A stretch of DNA of 64,000 nucleotides. It comes from Nostoc edaphicum CCNP1411. GTDB taxonomy: Bacteria; Cyanobacteriota; Cyanobacteriia; Cyanobacteriales; Nostocaceae. The notes beneath the pieces are model-generated. The model was not told the origin of the DNA and searched no databases. It saw only the letters and a program-made list of their open reading frames with translations. The stretch is taken from positions 372,001 through 436,000 of the forward strand of contig NZ_CP054698.1 in NCBI RefSeq assembly GCF_014023275.1. The letters are read 5' to 3'. Below, piece by piece: positions 18,378 to 26,276 of the stretch; positions within the stretch are counted from its first letter, which is position 1; each line of letters opens with the position of its first letter. The position numbers and the translations under genes are program-made.

Positions 18378-19427
18378 ATGCAAAGCAGCTTGACAGCAAG
18401 TATTTTGAGTTACTTAAAATTACTAGACCCAACTGTAAACCGCTGTAGAATGGAAAAACGGCAAAAGGGTTGGTGGCCAAAGAGGTCTAAATCTTTATCA
18501 GCCATTGAAATACTCTTGTTCTCCACTACGCCTCTGCTCATTGCCTCAACGGCTGTAGTATCGATAGCAGCACCGCAAAAAATTGCCCAAGTAAACCCTG
18601 GAAATAGCATCAACCGCCCTATCCTTAAAGTTGGTAGCCAAGGCGAACGTGTGGCTGAACTTCAAGCAGCTCTAAAACTTTTGGGTTTTTACTCTGGTGC
18701 TGTAGATGGTACATATAGTGAGAATACAGCCAGCGCTGTTTCCCGATTTAAACAAGCCGCTGGCTTGAATCCAGATGGCATTGTTGATGCCAGCACTTGG
18801 CAACGACTTTTTCCTAGAGAACCAGTAGCAGCATCAACAGTCCCTTCATCCCAGCCAAGATTTAACTCAGCTACAAATTTTCCTGTCCCAACCCAAGCTA
18901 GCAACCTCACTAATGTTGCAAATCCTAACCCCAACCCCCCCAGGCAAGCTGTAACGCAAGTTCCGACTAGCCCTGAACCAAGACCTGCAACTCCAAGACA
19001 AGCTGTAAGACCAGTTGCAACTAGCCCTGAACCAAAACCTGCGACTCCAAGACAAGCTGTAAGACCAGTTGCGACTAGCCCTGAACCAAGACCTGCCACC
19101 CCAAGAAAAGCTACAACTTCAAGCACACAGAAAACGCCAAATCGTACTACATCAACTACTCGAACTCAGTCAAACACAACTACCAAGCGAACCCCTGGTA
19201 TTCAATACACCTCAGAAGGATTACCTATTTTGCGTATAGGATTACGTGGTTCTGAAGTTGTAAAGTTGCAACAACAACTGAAAAAGCTTGGTTTCTTGAA
19301 AGGCGATGCCGATGGAGACTTTGGCGTGACAACGGAAACTGCTGTAAAAGCTGCACAAAAGCGCTATGGCTTAGAAGCTGACGGCGTAGTTGGTGGCTCT
19401 ACCTGGGAGGTTCTTTTGCGGCGTTAA
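18378..19427 (+). CDS. Membrane-anchored protein with two peptidoglycan-binding domains
   Basis: 349 residues. A basic N-terminus precedes a hydrophobic segment (ILLFSTTPLLIASTAVVSIAA, about 45-66) acting as anchor or signal peptide. PG_binding_1 domain I covers about 80-140 (LKVGSQGERVAELQAALKLLGF..FKQAAGLNPDGIVDASTWQRL). A Pro/Thr-rich linker follows with three 18-residue repeats of SPEPRPATPRQAVRPVAT type. PG_binding_1 domain II covers about 280-349 (LRIGLRGSEVVKLQQQLKKLGF..LEADGVVGGSTWEVLL). No catalytic domain is present. It likely tethers to the cell wall. GGGAG lies upstream of the ATG. The 54-bp DNA repeats in the linker are nearly identical, pointing to slippage. Confidence 0.88.
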   Translation: MQSSLTASILSYLKLLDPTVNRCRMEKRQKGWWPKRSKSLSAIEILLFSTTPLLIASTAVVSIAAPQKIAQVNPGNSINRPILKVGSQGERVAELQAALKLLGFYSGAVDGTYSENTASAVSRFKQAAGLNPDGIVDASTWQRLFPREPVAASTVPSSQPRFNSATNFPVPTQASNLTNVANPNPNPPRQAVTQVPTSPEPRPATPRQAVRPVATSPEPKPATPRQAVRPVATSPEPRPATPRKATTSSTQKTPNRTTSTTRTQSNTTTKRTPGIQYTSEGLPILRIGLRGSEVVKLQQQLKKLGFLKGDADGDFGVTTETAVKAAQKRYGLEADGVVGGSTWEVLLRR

Positions 19428-20046
19428 CCGTATCCTTACTCTTCAAGTTAAGGCAAAAGACGCGATAAATCGCGTCTTTGTGATCTAAAATTTTCATCAA
19501 AAAGCCTTAACCGAACCGTATTGGCATCTTAGTCATCAGTCAATACTTGTCGGGTTTTGGGGAAAAGGGGAAGGTGGGACCCCCTCTGGGGATAAGGGGC
19601 GGGGGAAAGGGGAAAGAAAAAACCTTTAACCTTTACCCTTTAACCTTTTCCCCAAACCCAATTCCGAGTTAAAAATCCTTAACCGAGCAGTATTGAGTCA
19701 TCAGTAACTAAAGATACGGGCAATATGCCCATCGGACAAAACTGGATAATTTATTTTTTGGAAATCCCTAATTACAGAGGTTTCTCTAAACCGAGAAACC
19801 TCTGTAGGGGTTTTGCGATTCACACCATTTTTTATGAATTCACTGCGGTACATCCTGCAATACGATAAAGATACACTGATTAGAAGTATCTCTCTTGCCA
19901 ACACTGAAAAATTACATTGCTTTTAGGCTGACAAAAGATGATGGCAACTTTAGGAGTCAAGTACAGCGACACCTGATAGTGTTATGGATCACAACTGGCA
20001 ATAGTGAAATTAATTAAACTTACTGCTAATTCCTCTAAAAAGACTT
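19428..20046. other. Intergenic region with hairpins
   Basis: 619 bases without a gene. Terminator-like palindrome at 19456-19479 (AAAGACGCGAT-AA-ATCGCGTCTTT). 19555-19660 holds GGGGAAAAGGGG/CCTTTTCCCC-type inverted low-complexity repeats. A perfect 14-bp hairpin (TACAGAGGTTTCTC at 19773-19786 and complement at 19793-19806) follows. A short minus-strand frame over 19701-19904 crosses this hairpin and is not protein-like. Confidence 0.5.
19456..19479. terminator. Palindromic terminator after the peptidoglycan-binding gene
   Basis: Perfect 11-bp inverted repeat AAAGACGCGAT/ATCGCGTCTTT with a 2-base centre, 29 bases past the stop codon. A related GAGACG..CGATTTATCG..CGTCTC hairpin follows the sugar symporter gene at 60748-60772. 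Confidence 0.7.
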
Positions 20047-20400
20047 ATGCAACACTTTTTATTAACTTGGCTCGGTACTGCGGTGGCGTTATTTCTTACT
20101 GCTAATATCGTTCCGGGATTCCTGATCAAGAATTTTGTGACTGCCTTGGTCGCTGCCCTTGTTATTGGTCTGGTTAATGCATTTATTAGACCAATTTTGC
20201 GGATTTTGACGTTTCCGATTACCTTACTCACTTTTGGTTTATTTACATTAGTGATCAACGCCTTAACTCTTTGGCTGGCAAGTGCCCTAACTCCTGGTAC
20301 TGGTTTTGAAATTCAGGGCTTTTTACCTGCTTTGTTAGGTTCAATTGTGCTAGCAATTGTTTCTAGCATAATTAACTATTTGTTGAGAGTTGCTACCTAG
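20047..20400 (+). CDS. Holin-IV-like membrane protein (PF04020 type)
   Basis: 117 residues with four hydrophobic segments and the family's hallmark VNAFIRPILRILTFPITLLTFGLF. This is the mycobacterial phage holin superfamily IV/DUF360 type, widespread in bacterial chromosomes where no lysis role is shown; function is unknown. It appears monocistronic and convergent with the CbiG-like gene, whose stop lies 5 bases away. Confidence 0.88.
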   Translation: MQHFLLTWLGTAVALFLTANIVPGFLIKNFVTALVAALVIGLVNAFIRPILRILTFPITLLTFGLFTLVINALTLWLASALTPGTGFEIQGFLPALLGSIVLAIVSSIINYLLRVAT

Positions 20401-20404
20401 AAAA

Positions 20405-20893
20405 TTAGTGAGATTCTGTAATACTAATATTTGAAGCTTGGGCAACAGCTAATGTTACTGCTCCTGCTTGCCCTTGTAGCTGAAAAATTTGTTTAGGAAC
20501 TAAAAACCTTACGGGTAATTGCTCCATACTTGTGAAGGGAAAAACAGTCAACGATGTGAGTTGAGCGGCTGCAAGAATAGCAGCTGCCTCTGCTACGCTA
20601 GGTGTACCTACTTTGAGGTTGGTAATTGTGGCAGGGTTGGGGACACAGACAGAGCCAAGGATTTCCGCAGAAAAGGTTTTTAGGGGCAAATTGCGTAGAT
20701 GGCAAAATTCTACTAAGCCAACTTCCGAGGCTTTATTGTCAATGGTAGCAATCCCTGCGATCGCACTTGGAAAAAGTTGATTTTCTCGAAAGATTTCCTC
20801 AACCGCCCAATCAATCAACTGCCATGAAGTTCCCCGTTTACAGCCAATTCCTACCCATAAAACCTGTTCTACTTGGTTTATTTCCTTATTCAG
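20405..20893 (-). CDS. CbiG C-terminal domain protein (cobalamin biosynthesis)
   Basis: The frame matches the C-terminal domain of cobalt-precorrin-5A hydrolase CbiG/CobE: IAGIATIDNKASEVGLVEF, then SVCVPNPA and VAEAAAILAA. The first plausible start by ordinary codons is TTG at 20818. However, the open frame upstream encodes the family's conserved opening LWVGIGCKRGTSWQLI, so translation must begin earlier. The frame is open to a TAG at 20908 and has no ATG, GTG or TTG there; CTG at 20893 preceded by AGAGGA is my tentative start. An ATG at 20916 is in another frame. Either a rare start codon or a small indel is present. Confidence 0.75.
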   Translation of the reverse strand: MNKEINQVEQVLWVGIGCKRGTSWQLIDWAVEEIFRENQLFPSAIAGIATIDNKASEVGLVEFCHLRNLPLKTFSAEILGSVCVPNPATITNLKVGTPSVAEAAAILAAAQLTSLTVFPFTSMEQLPVRFLVPKQIFQLQGQAGAVTLAVAQASNISITESH

Positions 20894-20915
20894 TTCGTGT
20901 ATCCTCTAAGAAACA

Positions 20916-21287
20916 TTATGATACCACTGGAGTTGCCCTTAAGCGTGTTGCTGTGCTTTTGCGAATGCGATCGCTTTTGCGAACACCACCCGCCATTTCA
21001 TATTCACGGCTATCCTTGCCGTACTTAAAGGCAACTCCAAGGAGCATTTTTCCAGTCAAGTCGCTCAAAGTTGTTTCCAACTCTTTCATCTCATTTGTGT
21101 AAGAGTCAATCACAGCCAGAGTAGTATTATAAGCATCTATTTTGCTACGGTACTGCTGAATTATTTGTGTAAGATTTTGCAAGTTTCGAGCATCCCCAAA
21201 ATCCATGCTGGGATCAATTGCTTTGAGTCCGGCGATTCTCAATTCAGCTTTCTCTAGAACGCGATATGTACGCTTTTGCCGAGGCAT
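20916..21287 (-). CDS. Conserved hypothetical protein
   Basis: 123 residues, highly charged and mostly alpha-helical (RTYRVLEKAELRIAGLKAIDP, LTQIIQQYRSKIDAYNTTLAVIDSYTNEMKELE, then FKYGKDSREYEMAGGVRKSDRIRK). No known domain is recognised; the middle could form a coiled coil. No signal peptide. It is the first gene of a probable two-gene minus-strand unit with the CbiG-like gene. Coding-like composition and start context support a real gene. Confidence 0.65.
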   Translation of the reverse strand: MPRQKRTYRVLEKAELRIAGLKAIDPSMDFGDARNLQNLTQIIQQYRSKIDAYNTTLAVIDSYTNEMKELETTLSDLTGKMLLGVAFKYGKDSREYEMAGGVRKSDRIRKSTATRLRATPVVS

Positions 21288-21410
21288 AATTATCTTCTTT
21301 TTATGGTGTTCTAGAGCTAGCTTGCCCTACTAAAGCCTAATTTTGGTTGGGTAAAATCCACAAATATTAGTATCTAATGTAACTATAGACTCAGCAATAT
21401 CAACGAAAAT

Positions 21411-21615
21411 TATGATGTTTGTAATGAAAATTGTAGTGCTGGTAACTAAACTCGTAACAATGTAACAAAAATAATGATGTTTGTAACAAAAATCGTAGTG
21501 GTGGTAACTAAACTCGTTACTTTAGTAACAAACTCGTAACAATGTAACAAAAATAATGATGTTTATAACAAAAATCGTAGCGGTGGTAACTAAACTCATT
21601 ATTTTAGTAACTTAA
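21411..21615. repeat. Iterated GTAAC array (three long imperfect repeats)
   Basis: Three long copies beginning ATGATGTTT at 21412, 21474 and 21556. Each carries GTAACaAAAATcGTAGtGgTGGTAACTAAACTC, and the later two add (G/A)TTA(C/T)TTTAGTAAC. The core GTAAC/GTTAC occurs about a dozen times within 200 bases, including the palindrome GTTACT-TT-AGTAAC at about 21516-21529. It lies directly upstream of the NLR locus and could be an operator array or AT-rich iteron-like element. The whole gap 21288-21724 has no gene. Confidence 0.7.
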
Positions 21616-21724
21616 AGTGCAATGTTAGTGGTGATAATCTAGGTTTTTTTAACTTAAATTGCGAAATTTATAACAAAAGCGGTGTGGTAATAAATAAATA
21701 AGATACACATAGTCAAGGCAGGAT

Positions 21725-22119
21725 ATGATACTTGAAACTGCGGCGATCGCTGTTGGCACTATAATAGCCACCAAAGCCTTAGAAAAAACGGGCGAAAAAG
21801 TAGGTGAAGTTTTATGGGATAAGACTGGTAAGTTTCTCGTCACCCTCAAAAAACAGTCTCCCCAGACTGTAGTTGCGATTGAGAAAGCGCCAGAGCAACC
21901 ACTTGACTATGGAAAGCTTTACTAGAAGTGGAATCTGCGGCTAAAGCTAATCCTGAAGTGGCTCAAGTAGTCAAAGAATTGGCAGAAGCAGCAAAAGCAG
22001 AACCAAATCCTAAACTTGCAGAAATTCTGGCTATGCCTAACCTAGAGAAATTGGCAGACAAAATTGGTCAGGTTGTTATGCCAGGTGGAACAGGAAATAT
22101 TGAAAATATGTCCTTTTAA
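21725..22119 (+). pseudogene. Small helical Bell-like candidate effector, interrupted by -1 frameshift
   Basis: Two overlapping frames (21725-21925 and the frame read from 21913 to 22119) join into one 131-residue protein if a single A is restored in the AAA run at 21913-21915; reading then continues DYGKALLEVESAAKANP. The N-terminus is a hydrophobic helix (ILETAAIAVGTIIATKAL), the body is Ala/Glu/Lys helical, and the C-terminus is LADKIGQVVMPGGTGNIENM. That last motif matches the N-terminus of the downstream NLR. The layout resembles Bell/HeLo-like membrane-active effectors with a C-terminal amyloid signalling motif; that assignment is inference. The frameshift may be real decay or a sequence error. 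Confidence 0.6.
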
Positions 22120-22578
22120 ATTATCAGCAGTTATTAGTTATCGTGTGACCTAACCCCCAACCCCTTCCCTACAAGGGAAGGGGAGTAAGATTCAAAGCCT
22201 CTCGACCTTTCGGCTACGGTGTACACACATCTTGGTAATGAAGCCTAAATCCTAGATTTACCCCCCTTAATCCCCCCTTGCAAAGGCTACGGTGTATACA
22301 CAAGTCTAATTACCCCCCTTAATCCCCCCTTGCCAAGGGGGGAAATAGAAAATCTAGTTCCCCTCCCCAATGCATCGGGGAGGGTTAGGGTGGGGTAATT
22401 CGAGGACTGGTAGTGATTCGATAACTTGTGTGTACACCGTAGCTTGCAAAGGGGGGAAATATCCTGTTCTCCCCCTTGCCAAGGGGGAGTTAGAGGGGGT
22501 CAAAAGGACTAGTGTATACGCATAGCAATTTCGGAGAGAGGTCTTTCAGTTTTTGTGAACAGCAAGATTTAACTATGT
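22120..22578. repeat. Composite interspersed repeats before the NLR gene
   Basis: Arms GCTACGGTGTATACACAAGT (22286-22305) and ACTTGTGTGTACACCGTAGC (22424-22443) form an inverted repeat enclosing CCCCCCTTAATCCCCCC/CCAAGGGGGG and CCCCTCCCCAATGCATCGGGGAGGG units. A third arm copy is at 22213-22229. The same unit recurs at 27060-27137. 22147-22205 repeats the CCCCTTCCC..GGGAAGGGG family of 1976-2055. No gene is seen; the insertion of these elements separates the effector-like frame from the NLR gene. Confidence 0.75.
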
Positions 22579-25503
22579 ATGGCTGAAGACTCTGGGAAGT
22601 TTGCCGAAAAAATTGGTGTTTACGTCGCTCCTGGTGGTCAAGCTTCCATTGGCACTCAAATTATTGAGGGGCAAAAACAGTTAACTCCCACAAAATCTAT
22701 TCCTTATCGCGGTTCCGTCCATTTCGTCGGCCGAGAAACGGAACTGACAACGGTACATGAAGACTTGCAGCGCGGAAATTATGTAGCAATAGCGGGAATG
22801 GGTGGCGTGGGCAAAACTGAATTAGCCACCCAATACGCTAGACGATATCAACAAGATTATGGCGGGATTACCTGGTTTAACGACAGAGAAACCAATCTCG
22901 CCGCCGAAGTTTTAGAGTTTTTTCAGTTGCAGTTTGGTTTGGAGATTCCCCAAGAATTAGGAGGAAGACTTTTAAGCCTTAAAGAACAAGTCGCCTGGTG
23001 TTGGTCTAAATATCCCGACTCTCCCTTGCCGATTTTAATCATCTTTGATGATGTAACTGATTTAGACAACCTCCGCCAAGTCGTTCCCAACAATAATTGC
23101 TTCCGAGTCTTAATTACTACTCGACTGCGGCATTTAGACCCGAATTTTATTCAAGAGATTCCCTTAGATGTTCTCTCGCCCCAAAAAGAACCAGGTAAAG
23201 CCTTAGAACTGTTAAAACGACTGTTGGGCGAAAAAGATAAGCGAGTCGAAAACCAACCACAAGCTGCAACAGCAATATGTGAATGTCTGGAATATTTGCC
23301 CTTGGGGATAGAGTTAGTGGGAGGTTATTTAGTACGCGACCCGGACATATCTTTAGATATCATGTTTGGGCGATTGCAAGAACGTAAATTAGCAGAAGCA
23401 GCTTTACAAGACCGGGAAACTCTCAACTCAACTCAATTGGGGGTCAAAGCCGCCTTTGCTTTAACTTGGGAAGAACTCGACCCACTGGCGCAACAACTAG
23501 GAAAATTTTTGAGTTTATTTTCTCCTGCACTGATTCTTTGGGAATTGGTTATTTGGGTAGCGACAGGTGGAAAGGAAGCAAAAAATCAGGAAGAAAGACA
23601 GCTAACTTGGTCAAAAGATGAATTAAACGCAGCTAAAAAGCAACTCTACGGGCGCAACTTGCTACAACTGGTAGAAGAGAGAGAAAGATGTTATAAAATT
23701 CATGCCTTAGTGCGGTGGTTTTTGCAAGAGGAGTTAGCCGATGCCGGCGAGATGAAATCAGTTTTGGAAACAACCTTCGCCACCGCCATGATAACCGTTG
23801 CCCAAATCCTTCCTGGTTCACCTACTTCTGAGCAAATTGAAAGCATCAGAGATATCGTTCCCCATCTCGAAGACCTGGGTAAACGCATAATTGCAGAGAT
23901 AAAAGAAGCAAAAGAGACACAGATAATTTCTTTAGCATCAGTCCCCAGCGATGAAGTAATTTGGGTATTTGTAAAGGTAGGAAGATTTTACGAAGGACAA
24001 GGATTATATCAATTAGTAGAACTTTGTTATGAGGATTGCGTAAATGTTTGCCAATCTTTGTTTGCTGGCGACCATCCGGATGTCGCTACTAGCTTGAACA
24101 ATTTAGCAGCACTCTACAATAGCCAAGGTAAGTACAGCGATGCCGAACCTCTCTACATTGATGCTTTGGCAATGACAAAGCGCCTGTTTGCTGGCGACCA
24201 TTCCAATGTCGCTACTAGCTTGAACAATTTAGCAGTACTCTACGATAGCCAAGGGCGGTACAGCGAAGGCGAACCTCTCTACATTGATGCTTTGGCAATG
24301 ACAAAGCGCCTGTTTGCTGGCGACCATCCTGATGTCGCTTCTAGCTTGAACAATTTAGCAGCACTCTACAATAGCCAAGGGCAGTACAGCAAAGCCGAAC
24401 CTCTCTACATTGATGCTTTGGCAATGAGACAGCGCCTGTTTGCTGGCGACCATCCGGATGTCGCTTCTAGCTTGAACAATTTAGCAGCACTCTACTATAG
24501 CCAAGGGCGGTACAGCGAAGCCGAACCTTTCTTGATTGATGCTTTGGCAATGATAAAGCGCCTGTTTGCTGGCGACCATCCGGATGTCGCTTCTAGCTTG
24601 AACAATTTAGCTTTCCTCTACAATAGCCAAGGGCGGTACAGCGAAGCCGAACCTCTTTACATTGATGCTTTGGCAATGACAAAGCGCCTGTTTGCTAGCG
24701 ACCATCCCAATGTCGCTACTAGCTTGTACAATTTAGCAGCACTCTACAAAAGCCAAGGGCGGTACAGCGAAGCCGAACCTCTTTACATTGATGCTTTGGC
24801 AATGACAAAGCGCCTGTTTGCTGGCGACCATCCCTATGTCGCTTTTAGTTTGAACAATTTAGCAGTACTCTACAAAAGCCAAGGGCGGTACAACGAAGCC
24901 GAACCTCTCTTGATTGATGCTTTGGCAATGACAAAGCGCCTGTTTGCTGGCGACCATCCCAATGTCGCTACTAGCTTGAACAATTTAGCAGCACTCTACA
25001 AAAGCCAAGGGCGGTACAACGATGCCGAACCTCTCTTGATTGATGCTTTGGCAATGACAAAGCGCCTGTTTGCTGGCGACCATCCCAATGTCGCTACTAG
25101 CTTGAACAATTTAGCAGCACTCTACAAAAGCCAAGGGCGGTACAACGATGCCGAACCTCTCTTGATTGATGCTTTGGCAATGACAAAGCGCCTGTTTGCT
25201 GGCGACCATCCCAATGTCGCTACTAGCTTGAACAATTTAGCAGTACTCTACGATAGCCAAGGGCGGTACAGCGATGCCGAACCTCTTTACATTGATGCTT
25301 TGGCAATGTGCCAACGGGTGTTAGGCGTTAATCATCCCACTACAGCGACAATTCGAGAAAATCTAGCAATCCTACAACGCCAGTCTACTCCCCGTGCTAT
25401 CTGGAAACGTCGGTTAGGTCAGTTTGTGCAAACGTTAAAGGCGATATTAATTTTCCCGTTTTCTCTGCTGTGGCGATTGGCTAAAAAAATAATTCGTAAT
25501 TAA
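22579..25503 (+). CDS. Bacterial NLR: NB-ARC ATPase with TPR sensor repeats
   Basis: 974 residues. Residues 7-29 (KFAEKIGVYVAPGG then QASIG) form a short motif shared with the upstream small protein. NB-ARC follows: Walker A GMGGVGKT 73-80, Walker B ILIIFDDV 152-159, ITTR sensor near 179-182, then winged-helix-like region. About 494-930 contains eleven 42-residue TPRs (GDHPDVASSLNNLAALYxSQGRYSEAEPL type), ten of them near-identical as 126-bp DNA units. The C-terminus is hydrophobic (LKAILIFPFSLLWRL). STAND NTPases of this class oligomerise on sensing a ligand through the repeats and activate an effector; antiphage roles are known for relatives. ATG 22579 follows an in-frame TAA, so the short N-terminus is genuine. 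Confidence 0.9.
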   Translation: MAEDSGKFAEKIGVYVAPGGQASIGTQIIEGQKQLTPTKSIPYRGSVHFVGRETELTTVHEDLQRGNYVAIAGMGGVGKTELATQYARRYQQDYGGITWFNDRETNLAAEVLEFFQLQFGLEIPQELGGRLLSLKEQVAWCWSKYPDSPLPILIIFDDVTDLDNLRQVVPNNNCFRVLITTRLRHLDPNFIQEIPLDVLSPQKEPGKALELLKRLLGEKDKRVENQPQAATAICECLEYLPLGIELVGGYLVRDPDISLDIMFGRLQERKLAEAALQDRETLNSTQLGVKAAFALTWEELDPLAQQLGKFLSLFSPALILWELVIWVATGGKEAKNQEERQLTWSKDELNAAKKQLYGRNLLQLVEERERCYKIHALVRWFLQEELADAGEMKSVLETTFATAMITVAQILPGSPTSEQIESIRDIVPHLEDLGKRIIAEIKEAKETQIISLASVPSDEVIWVFVKVGRFYEGQGLYQLVELCYEDCVNVCQSLFAGDHPDVATSLNNLAALYNSQGKYSDAEPLYIDALAMTKRLFAGDHSNVATSLNNLAVLYDSQGRYSEGEPLYIDALAMTKRLFAGDHPDVASSLNNLAALYNSQGQYSKAEPLYIDALAMRQRLFAGDHPDVASSLNNLAALYYSQGRYSEAEPFLIDALAMIKRLFAGDHPDVASSLNNLAFLYNSQGRYSEAEPLYIDALAMTKRLFASDHPNVATSLYNLAALYKSQGRYSEAEPLYIDALAMTKRLFAGDHPYVAFSLNNLAVLYKSQGRYNEAEPLLIDALAMTKRLFAGDHPNVATSLNNLAALYKSQGRYNDAEPLLIDALAMTKRLFAGDHPNVATSLNNLAALYKSQGRYNDAEPLLIDALAMTKRLFAGDHPNVATSLNNLAVLYDSQGRYSDAEPLYIDALAMCQRVLGVNHPTTATIRENLAILQRQSTPRAIWKRRLGQFVQTLKAILIFPFSLLWRLAKKIIRN
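24060..25318 (+). repeat. Ten tandem 126-bp repeats encoding TPRs
   Basis: Each unit begins near GGCGACCATCC and recurs at 126-bp steps (24070, 24196, 24322 and on to about 25204), followed by a diverged eleventh unit (GGCGTTAATCATCCC). Differences between units are few and cluster at the codons after the conserved motifs (D/N/Y at one site, AAT/AAA/GAT/TAT at another). Confidence 0.95.
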
Positions 25504-25704
25504 AAGAGCGAGTCCAGGCGATAGAGTTTGCAATCTAGTAGTTTTGAGCGATCGTCGAAGATGTTGCCGTTGGCGAAGTCTCTCGAAGAGAAGGCATCGC
25601 TATTTTCTCATCAACCAAGGTGCGATTGCTAAACGTTTCCTCAAAGACAACGCCTAACAACCTTGATAAGATGGAAAAAATAGTTTAACCTAACTACCAA
25701 GGTT
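25504..25704. promoter_or_regulatory. Leader of the toxin-antitoxin operon
   Basis: 201 bases between the NLR stop and the antitoxin ATG. It contains a decayed-looking stretch and TTGATAAGATGGAAAAAATAG shortly before the gene. No operator palindrome is obvious by eye; antitoxins of this class usually autoregulate here. Confidence 0.3.
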
Positions 25705-25959
25705 ATGAGTAATATTAATATTTCCTTGCCTGAGTCGATGAAAGCCTTTATTGAAGAACAAGTGGCTCAAGGTGGCTACGGTTCAGTTAGCGAATATCTA
25801 CAAGAGTTAATCACCCAAGACCAAAAACGCAAGATGCAAGAACATATAGAAGAACTTTTAATTGCAGGACTTGAAAGTGGAGAAGCAATAGAAGTTAATG
25901 ATGAATGGTGGCAGCAAAAACGCACAAACTTGATAAACCACCTGCATCAAGAGAAATAA
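25705..25959 (+). CDS. ParD-like antitoxin, ribbon-helix-helix type
   Basis: 84 residues. The N-terminal ribbon-helix-helix region is seen as NINISLPESMKAFIEEQVAQGGYGSVSEYLQELI, typical of ParD/CC2985 antitoxins that bind DNA and neutralise a RelE/ParE toxin with the C-terminal helix. It overlaps the toxin gene by one base (TAATG), so translation is coupled. It lies just after the NLR gene on the same strand, supporting the accessory nature of this region. Confidence 0.93.
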   Translation: MSNINISLPESMKAFIEEQVAQGGYGSVSEYLQELITQDQKRKMQEHIEELLIAGLESGEAIEVNDEWWQQKRTNLINHLHQEK

Positions 25960-26276
25960 TGACAAAGCGGATAATCATTACACCCAAAGCCAGTTTAGAT
26001 ATTGATGATTATTTTGCTTACATTGCCCAAGAAAACCCCGACACGGCTCTTTTATTTTTTGACTCTGTAAGAGAAACTTTTGCACAGTTAGGAAGAATGC
26101 CTGGAATGGGTAGCCGTTATCCCGTGGATAATCTTCGTTTACAAGGTTTACGTAAATGGGCTGTTAAGGGATTTAAAAAGTATCTAATTTTTTACTTTGA
26201 GCAACATGAAAGCATTGAAGTTGTGCGGATTCTCTATGCAGGGCAAGATATAGAAAGGATTTTAGAACAGGAATGA
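25959..26276 (+). CDS. ParE/RelE-family toxin
   Basis: 105 residues of the RelE/ParE fold: IIITPKASLDIDDYFAYIAQENPDTA, then GMGSRYP, and the basic KGFKKYLIFYFEQHESIEVVRILYAGQDIERIL. The ATG at 25959 overlaps the antitoxin stop and gives a family-length protein; the open frame extends 18 codons further upstream inside the antitoxin gene but that is not the start. ParE members poison gyrase while RelE members cleave mRNA; sequence alone favours ParE because of the ParD-like partner. Confidence 0.92.
   Translation: MTKRIIITPKASLDIDDYFAYIAQENPDTALLFFDSVRETFAQLGRMPGMGSRYPVDNLRLQGLRKWAVKGFKKYLIFYFEQHESIEVVRILYAGQDIERILEQE

Noticed and set aside
18689..19126. 145-codon minus-strand frame with repeated GVAGLGSGLVATGLTACL
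   Set aside because: It is antisense to the repeat linker of the peptidoglycan-binding protein; the repetition only mirrors the Pro-rich coding repeats.
19701..19904. 67-codon minus-strand frame
   Set aside because: It spans a perfect 14-bp hairpin repeat and has no protein-like features.
20047..20400. Prophage holin
   Set aside because: The PF04020-type protein is common in bacterial chromosomes, and there is no endolysin or other phage gene nearby.
21411..21615. CRISPR array
   Set aside because: The repeats are spaced irregularly (62 and 82 bases), the intervals are repeats themselves rather than unique spacers, and no cas gene is nearby.
21725..26276. Integrated phage or transposon carrying the NLR and toxin-antitoxin genes
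   Set aside because: No integrase, transposase or attachment-site duplication is visible; only dispersed repeats flank the region.
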